From positions 1 through 35,988 of the forward strand of contig CAIKBD010000136.1 of the NCBI GenBank assembly GCA_903825565.1: 35,988 bases of DNA. Reading direction: 5' to 3'. Positions 9,443-19,564 of the stretch are shown here, one piece after another. Every line of letters starts with the position of its first letter. The first letter of the stretch is position 1. A program made the position numbers and the translations under genes. Source of the stretch: an uncultured Anaerolineales bacterium. GTDB taxonomy: Bacteria; Chloroflexota; Anaerolineae; UBA4142. The notes beneath the pieces are model-generated. The model was given only the letters and a program-made list of their open reading frames with translations, did not search any database and was not told the origin of the DNA.

Positions 9443-10879
9443 ATGTCTTCAAATGGAAAAAAGTACACTTGTACACGTCGTGAATTTCTGAGACTTGCCG
9501 CTGGTACCACAGCCGGGATTGTCCTAACCGCGTGCGGGGCTAATCCAACTGCGGCACCCGCGCCAACGACGGCGCCCACCAAAGCCGCCGCCGCGCCGAC
9601 CAACGCGCCCGTCGCACCGACGGCCGCCGCCGCAACTGCTGCGCCTAAACCAACTGCCGCGCCAACCGTTGCCGGGGCAACCAATCTTGTGTGGTGGACC
9701 TCGCTCGCCGGGGTGGTGGCGACGACGCTGGACACGATGGCGAAGAATTACGTCGCCAAAAATCCCAAGGTCGCGATCAAGGTTGAGAATCAAGGCACGT
9801 ACGTTCAATTGCGCGACAAGTTGCTCGCCGCTGCCGCCGCTAAGCAATTGCCCGACATGATCCTGATGGGCAACGGTTACTGGGCGCCCTTTGCGCGCAA
9901 CAACATCTTGGAACCCCTCGATGATTACATCAAAGGTGCGAACGGCATTGACCTCAAAGATTATTTTCCGTTCGTCAATCGCGGCGCGATTGACGGCAAG
10001 TACTATCAATTGCCCATCCCCGTGAGCGCGCCGCTGTTCTACATCAACCTGGACATGTTCAAAGCGGCGAATGTTCCAGTGCCAACGGAAAAATGGACCT
10101 GGGATCAGCATTACGATTCCATCATCCCGGCGTTGACCATCAAAGACGGAAGCAAAGTCAAGGTCTACGGTCACGCGTATCGCACCAACACCTGGAATCA
10201 ACAACAAGACATTTGGGCGTACGGCAGTCAGATGAGCGACGACAAATACAATCTCTTCCTCGACTCGCCCGAAATGATCAATCAGTGGAAGCGCTGGCAA
10301 AAGCTGAGTGCCGGTGGACACAATCACATTCCGACGCAAGCCGAGGGCGGCACGTTGGAAATGTTCGCCAACCAAACGACCGCGACGACCTGGGCTTCGA
10401 CCGGTTCGCTCCAACGCTTTGAAGATCAAGTCAAGGGGCGGTTCAAATGGAGCGTGTTGGCGTCGCCGTACGGACCCAAGGGACGCTTTGCGGCGGAAGG
10501 CGGCGGCGGCATCCACATCGTCGCCGGTTCGTCGAAAGAGAAAAAAGACGCGGCGTGGGGTTTTGTGAAATATACCCAGGAGCCGGAACAAGTTGCATTT
10601 TTCGCCAAGTCCACAGGTTATCTCGCCTTCACTAACAAAGGCCAGGGATTGATCGCAGATTTCCTCAAAGACAATCCACTATTCAAGATCGCGTACGAAG
10701 CGCTGGGCAGTGGTGGGCGCAAATCGGAACCGTTCGCTGATTGCGCGCGCGCCCAAACACTCATCTGGGAAACCTTGGATAATCTCGCCATTGGAACGCA
10801 GGACGTCGAAAAGACGTTGAAGCAATTGCAAAAAGACGCCACGGCGATCATGATCGAAGACGGCTACCAAAAGAAATAA
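9443..10879 (+). CDS. Extracellular solute-binding lipoprotein, family 1 (sugar ABC)
   Basis: Twin-Arg plus lipobox (TRREFLRLAAGTTAGIVLTACG), Ala/Pro/Thr linker, SBP_bac_1-like fold; RBS AGGAGG at 9431. Confidence 0.9.
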   Translation: MSSNGKKYTCTRREFLRLAAGTTAGIVLTACGANPTAAPAPTTAPTKAAAAPTNAPVAPTAAAATAAPKPTAAPTVAGATNLVWWTSLAGVVATTLDTMAKNYVAKNPKVAIKVENQGTYVQLRDKLLAAAAAKQLPDMILMGNGYWAPFARNNILEPLDDYIKGANGIDLKDYFPFVNRGAIDGKYYQLPIPVSAPLFYINLDMFKAANVPVPTEKWTWDQHYDSIIPALTIKDGSKVKVYGHAYRTNTWNQQQDIWAYGSQMSDDKYNLFLDSPEMINQWKRWQKLSAGGHNHIPTQAEGGTLEMFANQTTATTWASTGSLQRFEDQVKGRFKWSVLASPYGPKGRFAAEGGGGIHIVAGSSKEKKDAAWGFVKYTQEPEQVAFFAKSTGYLAFTNKGQGLIADFLKDNPLFKIAYEALGSGGRKSEPFADCARAQTLIWETLDNLAIGTQDVEKTLKQLQKDATAIMIEDGYQKK

Positions 10880-10973
10880 CCGCCGTCTGTAAACGTAAGC
10901 ATCACCAATAAAGCATCGGCGCATCAATAGTTTCCTGCAGAGATGCGCCGATGTTCCCTTGCAAGAGTGTCGC

Positions 10974-11717
10974 ATGTCCACTTTGCCTGTTCGCGTGCCG
11001 ACCCAGTTTAGCATCATTGCGCATCGCGGCGCATCCGCGTACGCGCCGGAAAACACGCTCGCCGCGTTCCGGTTGGCGGAGCGCATGGGCGCAACCGAAA
11101 TCGAATTGGATGTTCAATTCTCGCGCGACCGCCAACTGGTCATCGTCCACGATGAAACGCTCGACCGCTATGGTTATCCCAGCCTTGCCAGCGCCGACCT
11201 GACCTGGACCGAGTTGCAAACGTTGGATATGGGCAGTTGGTTTTCGCCGTACCTGTATCGCGGCGAGCAAATGCTTCGGCTGGATCAGTTGTTCCAAATT
11301 TTTCGGAATCGGTTTATTTATCATATCGAACTCAAAACGCCATCGCTCGATTTGCCGCAAGCCGTGTTGACATGCGTGGATAATTTTGGTTTGAACGCCA
11401 ACGCGATCATCACTTCATTCCATTTTGATTTGCTCATCCGCGTGCGTGCGCTTGCGCCGCAACAACGCGTGGGGTGGTTGCTGAAAACCGGCGAGTTCAC
11501 CAACGAAAATATAACGCGCGCCGCCAATGCCGGTTTCTTTCAAATTTGTCCTATCGCCCGCGAAACGACGCTCGACCTGGTTACGCGCGCACATCAATTG
11601 TTGCCGGTGCGCGCTCATACAGTCAAAGGGCTTGACGATATGCGTCAAGCGCTAGAAACCGGTTGTGATGGACTCACCATCAATTGGCCCGACTGGTTGA
11701 TTCACGGGTCGCCATAA
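10974..11717 (+). CDS. Glycerophosphodiester phosphodiesterase (GDPD) 2
   Basis: FSIIAHRGASAYAPENTLAAFRLAERMGATEIELDVQFSRDRQLVIVHDETLDR; ATG at 10974 preferred to the track's TTG at 10959. Confidence 0.93.
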   Translation: MSTLPVRVPTQFSIIAHRGASAYAPENTLAAFRLAERMGATEIELDVQFSRDRQLVIVHDETLDRYGYPSLASADLTWTELQTLDMGSWFSPYLYRGEQMLRLDQLFQIFRNRFIYHIELKTPSLDLPQAVLTCVDNFGLNANAIITSFHFDLLIRVRALAPQQRVGWLLKTGEFTNENITRAANAGFFQICPIARETTLDLVTRAHQLLPVRAHTVKGLDDMRQALETGCDGLTINWPDWLIHGSP

Positions 11718-11779
11718 TGCAACTCTCCATTTGCGTTAGGACCGGATATTATCCATAATTGATTTGAAAAGGAATTGAA

Positions 11780-12625
11780 ATGAGTGAGACAAATTCACCA
11801 ACAACTTGGCAAGACACCTACGCAATCAGTACGAGCATTTTCCGGAAAGATACGCTCGCGGTGGCATTGGGCAAAATTGCAAACGGTGGTTTCCAGTGGG
11901 TCGAAGTGTGTGGGAGTGATACGCATCTCGATCCGCGTTATCAGCCGGACGTTGCCGAAGCGCGCGACCTGTTTCGTGCGCTGAATTTGCGCGCCCACGC
12001 TTTGCATACGCCATTCACTACATTAAAGCTGGGCCATCCCGATCCCAAGCTCATCCCCGAATGGTTGCGGGTGATTGGTGCGAGTCTCGAAATCGGGGTG
12101 GAGATTGGCGCGGCGCTTGCCGTGGTTCACGTCAATGGCGACCCAGCCGGGTTGACCGATGCGATGTACGCAGAGAGCAGGCAAGTGTCTATCGAGTACA
12201 TCGAGGCGTTGCGCGTCCGCGCGCGTGAACTGGGAATTAAACTCGCGATTGAGAATATGACCCGGCGTCCGCACTTGCGGCAACGCTTTGGCATGTCGCT
12301 TCAAGAATTGTGCAGTACCTTTCCTGGTTCCGACCTGGGATTTTGTCTGGATGTCGGTCACACGGCAACCTGCCGCATTGACCCAGCCGCCGAAATTGCC
12401 GCCGCGGGCAATCGGCTGGTGACGATTCATGTTGACAGCAATGACGGCGAAGATGATTTGCATTGGCTTCCTCCGCGCGGCATTATGGATTGGTCGCGCA
12501 ATAAAAAATTGCTCGTCGCGGGTGGTTATCGCGGACGTTACGTCATTGAATTAAAAGGACACGACGATCCCGATGGCATTTTCGCGCAAGCCGTTGCGTT
12601 TGCTCGGGAAGACGTGAATGTTTAG
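11780..12625 (+). CDS. Sugar phosphate isomerase/epimerase (AP endonuclease 2-type TIM barrel)
   Basis: IENMTRRPH...LGFCLDVGHTATC...VTIHVDSNDGEDDLHWLPPRGIMDW. Confidence 0.88.
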   Translation: MSETNSPTTWQDTYAISTSIFRKDTLAVALGKIANGGFQWVEVCGSDTHLDPRYQPDVAEARDLFRALNLRAHALHTPFTTLKLGHPDPKLIPEWLRVIGASLEIGVEIGAALAVVHVNGDPAGLTDAMYAESRQVSIEYIEALRVRARELGIKLAIENMTRRPHLRQRFGMSLQELCSTFPGSDLGFCLDVGHTATCRIDPAAEIAAAGNRLVTIHVDSNDGEDDLHWLPPRGIMDWSRNKKLLVAGGYRGRYVIELKGHDDPDGIFAQAVAFAREDVNV

Positions 12626-13652
12626 AAACATAACGCGCTGGCTAGCAGTGGTTTGGTTTTGCGTGGGGTGTGCGCTGGGATGTCAGGTGACGCCGCCACC
12701 GCCACCGCCGCTAGCGGTTACGCCAACACCACTCCCCAGTTCGCCCACCGAAGTGAGCGCGTGGCATCCTGGTCAATTCGAAATTGTGTTGCTGGATGTC
12801 AAGCATGGCGACGCCCAGTTGATCATTAGCCCGACCGGCGAAACATTGCTGATTGATGCCGGCGAAGAAGCCGCCGCGCCCAGTGTCGCGGAGAAAATCC
12901 GCGCGTTGCTGGGAAAACTCGAAGTAGATTATTTTCTGGCGTCGCATTATCACATTGACCACATCGGCGGTTTTGTGCCCCTCGTGCGGGATCACGGACT
13001 GGTCATTCGCAAAGGGATTCTGGATCGAGGCGGCGGACGCAATGCCTACGATACGGCAACGTATCGCCGGTACTATGATCATGTTACCAATGCCAGCCGG
13101 AGTGTCCAACGCGTTCGCTTGCTGACAGGCGACAAGATTGATCTCGGCTCATCTACCCAGGTCACGGTTGTAGCCGCGGGCGATTCGGAGGCGCACACGA
13201 ACTGCGGCATTACCGTGAACGGCGGCAATGATAACGATTATTCGATTGCGCTGTGGGTAACGTTTGGCAAGTTCGACTATTGGACGAGCGGCGATCTCAG
13301 CGGCGAGGATAGTACGGAAACGACGGATGCCGAATCGGCTTGCGCGCGTTTGGCGTCGCGCCCGGCGGATCTCTACAAAGCCAATCATCACGCGATCAGC
13401 TGGAACAATAACGCCAACTTGCTCAAGGTATTGCAACCGCAAGTCGCGCTGATCTCACTTGATAATTTGGGCAAGACGGATGCGCTTTCACGCATAAACA
13501 AATACGCTCGGGTATATGCGACGAACAAAATCATTGCGCTCGATACCGACCGCAAAACGCCCATCATCGTGAATGATAGCGATGATCTCATCGTCCTCTC
13601 ACGCGATGGAAACACGTTTACCATCGAAGGAGACCAATATGTGGCACGATGA
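12618..13652 (+). CDS. MBL-fold metallohydrolase lipoprotein, ComEC/Rec2 C-terminal-like
   Basis: Signal/lipobox ...GCALGCQ, Pro-rich linker, ASHYHIDHIGG metal motif. Confidence 0.85.
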   Translation: MFRNITRWLAVVWFCVGCALGCQVTPPPPPPLAVTPTPLPSSPTEVSAWHPGQFEIVLLDVKHGDAQLIISPTGETLLIDAGEEAAAPSVAEKIRALLGKLEVDYFLASHYHIDHIGGFVPLVRDHGLVIRKGILDRGGGRNAYDTATYRRYYDHVTNASRSVQRVRLLTGDKIDLGSSTQVTVVAAGDSEAHTNCGITVNGGNDNDYSIALWVTFGKFDYWTSGDLSGEDSTETTDAESACARLASRPADLYKANHHAISWNNNANLLKVLQPQVALISLDNLGKTDALSRINKYARVYATNKIIALDTDRKTPIIVNDSDDLIVLSRDGNTFTIEGDQYVAR

Positions 13653-13720
13653 CGTGTGTGACAACTGAAAACTTTAAACATGTTGATCGCGTTGTTTATC
13701 ACCAAATTTAGGAGACACGA

Positions 13721-15172
13721 ATGAAGACAGTGCAATTTGAATACGGCGAAGGCACCCTAGCGGTGCAACTGCCCGACTCGGCGGATGTGTTTGTCCCCGG
13801 CGAAACCGTCGCCGATCCGCCATACTTGACGGACGTTGAAACCGCAACGCGCGAATCGGTGCTGAATCCAATCGGAATGCCGTCGCTCGCGCAACTCGCC
13901 AAGCCCGGCGCAAAAGTGACGATCAGTTTTCCGGATAAAGTGAAAGGCGGCTTTCAAGCCAACTCGCATCGCAAGACCTCGATCCCGATCATCATCGCTG
14001 AATTGCTTCAAGCCGGCGTGAACAAGCGCGACATCAAACTGATTTGCTCGAACGGCTTGCATCGCAAAAACACCGACGAGGAAATTCGCTCGCTCATCGG
14101 CGATAAGTTGTATCACGAACTTATGCCGACGCATCAAATCGTCAACCATGATTCCGAAGACTGGGACAATCTGGTTGACCTCGGCTACGACGAACTCGGC
14201 GACCGCGTGATTATGAATCGCGCGGTGTTCGAGTCGGACGTGCCGATCTTGATTGGGCACGTCGTCGGCAATCCATACGCCGGTTATTCCGGCGGCTATA
14301 AAATGGTCGCCACCGGATTGACCCATTGGAAATCCATCGCGGCGCATCACATCCCCGCCGTCATGCACACACCGGATTTCGTGCCCGCCTCGCCGCACAG
14401 CATGATGCGGCAAAAGATGAATGCGATTGGTCAGCACATGGAAAACAAGATGGGCAAGAAATTTTTCATGTGCGACGCCGTGCTCGATACCAACGCGCGA
14501 CAGATTGCGATTTTCTCCGGCTATGGCGCGGCAATTCAACCGTTGTCGTGGCAGGTGGCGAACCGACGCACGTTCGTGCCGTATGCGAAAGAAAAATACG
14601 ATGTGATGATGTTTGGGATGCCGCAGAGTTTCCATTACGGCAACGGACACGGCACAAATCCGATCTTGATGATGCAAGCGATTGGCGCGCAGATCATTCG
14701 CCACAAACGCGTGCTCAAAAATAATTGTGTCATCATTTGCAGTTCGATTTGCAACGGCTATTTTCACGACGAAGAATTTCCGTCGTATCGTGAGTTGTAT
14801 GAACTGTTCCAGAACGATTACCACAACATTCTGCCCGATCTGGACAAGTACGGCGAGTATTTTTGCGCGAAGCCAGAGTATGTAAACAAGTATCGCTACA
14901 ATTACGGGTATCATCCGTATCATGCGTTCTCAATGATTTCGTGCGGGCACATCGCCGAGATGCACACGGCGGCGGTGTACATCGTCGGCGCGTATGCGCC
15001 GGGCTATGCGCGCGCGATGGGGATGAAAACGCGTGCGACCTTCAGCGAGGCAATGCAGGATGCCGAACGCTACACCGGACCGAATCCGAAAATTCTTGCC
15101 TTGCCGCGAACTTTTCGGACGGGCGCAGTGCATTTGATGATGCACGGCGATACGGTGCTGGACGCAGAGTGA
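13721..15172 (+). CDS. LarA-like nickel-dependent lactate racemase family protein
   Basis: SNGLHRKNTDEEIRSLIGD...HDSEDWDNLVDLG...PILIGHVVGNPYAGYSGGYKMVATGL. Confidence 0.85.
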   Translation: MKTVQFEYGEGTLAVQLPDSADVFVPGETVADPPYLTDVETATRESVLNPIGMPSLAQLAKPGAKVTISFPDKVKGGFQANSHRKTSIPIIIAELLQAGVNKRDIKLICSNGLHRKNTDEEIRSLIGDKLYHELMPTHQIVNHDSEDWDNLVDLGYDELGDRVIMNRAVFESDVPILIGHVVGNPYAGYSGGYKMVATGLTHWKSIAAHHIPAVMHTPDFVPASPHSMMRQKMNAIGQHMENKMGKKFFMCDAVLDTNARQIAIFSGYGAAIQPLSWQVANRRTFVPYAKEKYDVMMFGMPQSFHYGNGHGTNPILMMQAIGAQIIRHKRVLKNNCVIICSSICNGYFHDEEFPSYRELYELFQNDYHNILPDLDKYGEYFCAKPEYVNKYRYNYGYHPYHAFSMISCGHIAEMHTAAVYIVGAYAPGYARAMGMKTRATFSEAMQDAERYTGPNPKILALPRTFRTGAVHLMMHGDTVLDAE

Positions 15173-15200
15173 GTTGTACTTTGGATAAAAGAACTGGCTA

Positions 15201-16590
15201 TTAGGTGAACTGACCTGCGGAGAGCAAGTGCGAACCGACAGCTGTCCTACGTAACGTTTTGAGCTTGTGGTAACCGTCAGCTCATCGTAGCGTTTTTGTA
15301 TCACGAAATATGTAGTTGAAAGACGCACTGTTTAATCAAATGCCCATTGTGATAAATTTTGAACCTTTGCGGATGCGTCTCGACGGTGACTTTAACATAG
15401 TGAAAGCGTAATCGGCGTCCGACTTTCACCGACTCGCCCAAGATGTCCACGTAGCCATGGGGCGGAACCCATCGAATGATCGTGAGCTTTCCAGTGGCAA
15501 CCGGAATATTCTTGAGATCGAGCGTGAAACGGGCGGGCAACTTCTGAAGGCGTTTGCTTCGACGATATTGCGTGGGTGTCCGAAACCCCAGACCTTGATG
15601 CACATGTTGGTCATTGACGGTCAGGACCAGGTGCCGCAGTTCACGGCGCACATCTGCAGCACGAGCAAAAGGTCGTTGCAACACAAGTGGTTGGAACCAG
15701 CCGTTGAAGTTTTCGACGGAGCCATTTCGTTCAGGTCTGGCTTCGGGGATGAAGACTGGTTCCACGCCCAAACGTAAGGCGAGACGAATGACGCGATTGA
15801 GCGAACGTGCATACCGCCCGGCACCATAGAATTGACGCCCATTGTCGAACTGAACCATGCGAGGTAACCCGAGACGTTGCCAAGCATGGATCAGAAAGAC
15901 CAAGACCTGTTCCAGGTCATTTCCCGCATGAAATTCGGCATAAACCGCTTGGTCGAAGGCATCCTTGCACAGGTAGAAGTAGAATTTGGTCTTGTTGCCG
16001 GTGAGATAGCGCGGACCGACCAAATCGACCTGATGCACTTGGTTGGTGTCGTGCGCTTGCGGTCCGGGGTAGCTACTGCTCGGCAACCGCCGTGCAAGTC
16101 GGAGACGTGGACTGGTCAGGTTGTGCCGTTGCAAGATACGTTCAATCGTGCGCAACGTTGGGATCGGTTTGAACTCCAATCCCACGAGTTCTTCGCGAAT
16201 CGTTGCGGCACCAATGAAAGCATACCGTGTTTGCGCGGTGGCATGCGCGTTCAGCCGACGCCGAATCGCGAGAATGGCGCGTTCGATGTGCATGGGTGTC
16301 CGATCTACGATAGTGTTGTGAGCCCGGCTCAGATCATAGAGACCTTCACCGCCGGCACTGAGATAGCGATGCCACCATTTCCGCACCCAGGATTCCGAAC
16401 GTTGTAAAGTGCGATAGATCGTGGCGATGGGTTCGCTGGCCAACCGCATTCGAATCGCGTGTTGACGATCTGAAAGTTCGTTCCGCATAGTTTCCTTTCC
16501 GTGCTGACGATTACCACGGAAGTCACTATACGCCAAGATGGTGATTGGAACGACATAAACCGCTACGATGAGCTGTCGGCTCGCACCTAA
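15201..16590 (-). mobile_element. Insertion sequence encoding an rve-type transposase (IS481-like); approximate boundaries
   Basis: Transposase ORF flanked by GTGCGAACCGACAGCT (15228-15243) and inverted AGCTGTCGGCTCGCAC (16571-16586); CAGCTCATCGTAGCG (15278-15292) inverted at 16561-16575. Confidence 0.7.
15301..16536 (-). CDS. Transposase, HTH plus integrase catalytic core (rve)
   Basis: HTH ...IATIYRTLQRSESWVRKWWHRY; DDE-type QVDLVGPRYL...VQFDNGRQF...RPERNGSVENFNGWFQ. Confidence 0.9.
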   Translation of the reverse strand: MAYSDFRGNRQHGKETMRNELSDRQHAIRMRLASEPIATIYRTLQRSESWVRKWWHRYLSAGGEGLYDLSRAHNTIVDRTPMHIERAILAIRRRLNAHATAQTRYAFIGAATIREELVGLEFKPIPTLRTIERILQRHNLTSPRLRLARRLPSSSYPGPQAHDTNQVHQVDLVGPRYLTGNKTKFYFYLCKDAFDQAVYAEFHAGNDLEQVLVFLIHAWQRLGLPRMVQFDNGRQFYGAGRYARSLNRVIRLALRLGVEPVFIPEARPERNGSVENFNGWFQPLVLQRPFARAADVRRELRHLVLTVNDQHVHQGLGFRTPTQYRRSKRLQKLPARFTLDLKNIPVATGKLTIIRWVPPHGYVDILGESVKVGRRLRFHYVKVTVETHPQRFKIYHNGHLIKQCVFQLHIS

Positions 16591-16670
16591 TCATTCAAGA
16601 AGGGTGGTAGCGGTGCGGGTTCAACGTCTTTGCCCTCGGGATCTTGCAACCCTTCACGAACCCAAATCAA

Positions 16671-17015
16671 TTATTGGGGACGAATGCCGAGCGCGACCAT
16701 ATTCTCCCCGTACACCCACACACGATCCAAGACCAGTTTCATGATGCGCTGTCGATCCTCCGCATTACCTTCATTCCACAATTGTTTGAAATCTCGGAAT
16801 AGTTTGTGCGCTTCGACCAACTCATCCCGCGCGATCGGTTGCAGTTGAGCGAGTTGCGCATTGAGTTCCTCGCGGCGTTTGACGTATTCTTGTTCTTGAA
16901 TTAAGCCCATGTCCCATCGGTAATAAAGGCGATTGATGATGGCTTTGATTTCTTCGATACGTTCACCCAGGTTCCCTTGACCGATCAACTCACCTGCCCT
17001 AGTCAAAAACCTCAA
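16671..17015 (-). pseudogene. C-terminal remnant of a large serine recombinase
   Basis: Coiled coil RIEEIKAIINRLYYRWDMGLIQEQEYVKRREELNAQLAQL...LWNEGNAEDRQRIMKLVLDRVWVYGENMVALGIRPQ; catalytic domain absent. Confidence 0.7.
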
Positions 17016-17437
17016 CTGTCTTAATAATTGCTGTCAAAAACTATCATTTCAAGGGAAGCGGGTTTGATTTTTCCTGCATCAAGTTTTCGTCCAGGACAGA
17101 GTGTGCAACACTCCATTTGACCTTCCTCCGATTCGTGATGGTGGTTCTGCAACTCCCATCTTACTCGGAAGAAGGTCTTTTTCAAAGAGTGTCAAGCGAC
17201 TTTTGGAAAGCCCTGTACTCGCGTGCGCGCGAGATGTCAAAATTTGTGCAGACATGCACATGGATTTTTTCCTGCTCCAAGGATGTGGGTTGAAATCAAG
17301 GTGCGGTACGTGTCCTTGAGGTGGGCAGTCTCAAACAAATGGTGGTATAATCTGGCTCGTGTTCAGAACGGAATTTTTATGTGATTGAACAACCCAGGAT
17401 TGCCGGACTAGAATGATGTTGATTTGAGATTCAATTT

Positions 17438-19564
17438 ATGCTGACCTTGTTCAACACTTTATTCGAAGTCACCCCCTATGCGATCATTTCGGCTGGCACC
17501 GCAATCATCGCGCTGATCGTTGCGCTGGTCGCGTGGCAACGTCGCACGGTGCCGGGCGGAACCTCGCTTGCCCTGCTCATGCTCGCCGCCGGTCTCTGGT
17601 CGGGCGGCGCGGCGTTCGAGTATTCCGCGCTCGACCCAGCCCAGACTGTCTTTTGGGCGCAGATCGAATATTTCGGCGGCGTGACTTGCCCAGTATTTTT
17701 TCTCCTGTTCGTTTTGGAATATCATCGTTTGGAACGCTGGCTCACGCCGCGCGTGATTGGCGCGTTATTCATCGTGCCAGCAATCACGCTGGGCTTGGTC
17801 CTCACCAATCAATGGCACGGTTTGATTTGGCCCAGTTTGCAAGTGAGTCTGGTTAATCCGCATCGCATCATTTATGGGCATGGTTTTGCTTTTTGGTTGG
17901 GCGCAATCGGGTATTCGTATCTGGTCTTGTTCTTGGGTTCAGCTTTGCTGTTGCAATCTGCTTTGAGTGTGTCCAGTTCTTATCATCGCCAAGTTCAACT
18001 CGTGGTAGCGGGCGCGGTGATTCCTTGGGTGGCAAATGTGCTGACCATCCTGGGACTCAGCCCCGTGCCCGATTTGGATTTGACGCCCCTGGTCATGGCG
18101 GTGAGCGGCACACTGTTTGCATGGGCAATTTTTCGATTTCATCTGCTCCAGGTTTTGCCGGTGGCGCACGGCTTGCTGATCGAAAAAATGCTGGATGGCA
18201 TGATTGTCTTGGACGCGCATCATCAAATCGCCGATGTCAACCCAGCGGCGCAAGCAGTGCTGGGCATGGACAAGGATTCGGTCATTAGCAAAACCCTCGA
18301 ACAATTATTGCCCCGATTAGCCGAGGCGGTAACGCAAGCCCTTGGCAATCAAACTTTTCCGATTGCGATTGCCTTGCAACGCAACACCACCCAGCGTTTT
18401 TTCGATGTCCAAGTTTCGCCCTTGATGGATGCAAATAATCAAGGGCTGGGATATTTGGTGATTTTGCGCGACGTGACCGAGCGGCAACACGTTGAGCAAG
18501 CCCTGCGCGAAAGCGAAGCCCAGTTGCGCGCGCTCGTTGATTATTCGCCAGCATCCATCATCAAATTCAGCCCCGAAGGAAATATCTTGTTGTGGAATGC
18601 GGCGGCGGAAAAAATTTATGGTTGGACGGCAAGCGAAGTTATCGGCAAGCCCTTACCCAGTGTGCCCACCGACAAACAATCGGAAAAGCTGGGATTCCAA
18701 AACCAGGTCAATCAAGGCGAGGTCATTCCGTACACCGAAGTGCAACGCCAACGCAAAGATGGTTCGCCGATTGATGTGGGCTTGGCAGTTGCGCCGTTGA
18801 AAAACGAGCAAGGTCAAGTGTATGCGCAGATGAGCATCTCGACCGACATTGGCGAATTGAAACGCGCACAAGCCGAACTCGCGCGCCGCGCGCAAACCGT
18901 CGCGTTGCTCGAAGAGCGCGCGCGCCTCGGACGTGACTTGCACGATTCGGTGACGCAATTGCTTTACAGCGTGATGCTCTTTGCCGATGCCAGCAAGGAC
19001 GCGGCGCAAAACGCCGACCTGGATTTGACCCAGCAATATCTATCGCGGCTCAGCGAGACCGCGCGCCAGGCGCTCAAAGAATTGCGCCTGCGCGTGTATG
19101 AACTGCGTCCCTCGGTGCTCGAACACGAAGGACTCGCGAGCGCGTTGCGGCATCGCCTAGCCCAGGTTGAACAACGCGCGGGTGTGCAAACCGATTTGAA
19201 TATCGCGTTGCCGCACGCTTTGCCCGCGCCCGTTGAATTGGCAATTTATTGGATTGCGCAAGAAGCGTTGAACAATGCGCTCAAACACGCCAACGCAACA
19301 CGCATCGCGCTGGCTTTGAACGCGGATGAAAATTCTTTGCGCTTGGAAATCGCCGACGATGGCAAGGGATTCGACCTGGACCTGCTGCAAGAACAAGCGG
19401 GAGTGGGGATGACCAGTATGCGCGAGCGCGCGCGCGACCTGGGGGGCGTATTCAACATCACGTCCGCGCCTGGTCAAGGCACGCGTATCCAGGTTACACT
19501 TCCTGGGTATATCCTGGCTCCCGCGCCAACTGAACTATCGAGCAAGGAGAACAAAACCCAATGA
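17438..19564 (+). CDS. Sensor histidine kinase: 7TM N-terminal region, two PAS domains, HisKA_3/HATPase
   Basis: LARRAQTVALLEERARLGRDLHDSVTQLLYSVMLFAD (HisKA_3), YWIAQEALNNALKHANAT, DDGKGFD, G-box. Confidence 0.94.
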   Translation: MLTLFNTLFEVTPYAIISAGTAIIALIVALVAWQRRTVPGGTSLALLMLAAGLWSGGAAFEYSALDPAQTVFWAQIEYFGGVTCPVFFLLFVLEYHRLERWLTPRVIGALFIVPAITLGLVLTNQWHGLIWPSLQVSLVNPHRIIYGHGFAFWLGAIGYSYLVLFLGSALLLQSALSVSSSYHRQVQLVVAGAVIPWVANVLTILGLSPVPDLDLTPLVMAVSGTLFAWAIFRFHLLQVLPVAHGLLIEKMLDGMIVLDAHHQIADVNPAAQAVLGMDKDSVISKTLEQLLPRLAEAVTQALGNQTFPIAIALQRNTTQRFFDVQVSPLMDANNQGLGYLVILRDVTERQHVEQALRESEAQLRALVDYSPASIIKFSPEGNILLWNAAAEKIYGWTASEVIGKPLPSVPTDKQSEKLGFQNQVNQGEVIPYTEVQRQRKDGSPIDVGLAVAPLKNEQGQVYAQMSISTDIGELKRAQAELARRAQTVALLEERARLGRDLHDSVTQLLYSVMLFADASKDAAQNADLDLTQQYLSRLSETARQALKELRLRVYELRPSVLEHEGLASALRHRLAQVEQRAGVQTDLNIALPHALPAPVELAIYWIAQEALNNALKHANATRIALALNADENSLRLEIADDGKGFDLDLLQEQAGVGMTSMRERARDLGGVFNITSAPGQGTRIQVTLPGYILAPAPTELSSKENKTQ

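Noticed and set aside
9524-10591. 355-aa minus-strand ORF
   Set aside because: Antisense to a clear solute-binding protein gene; composition is typical of high-GC shadow ORFs.
13757-14923. 388-aa minus-strand ORF
   Set aside because: Shadow ORF opposite the LarA-like gene; no recognisable domain.
17041-17340. Possible small genes between the recombinase remnant and the kinase
   Set aside because: ORFs on both strands are short, without RBS or recognisable motifs; likely non-coding or decayed sequence.
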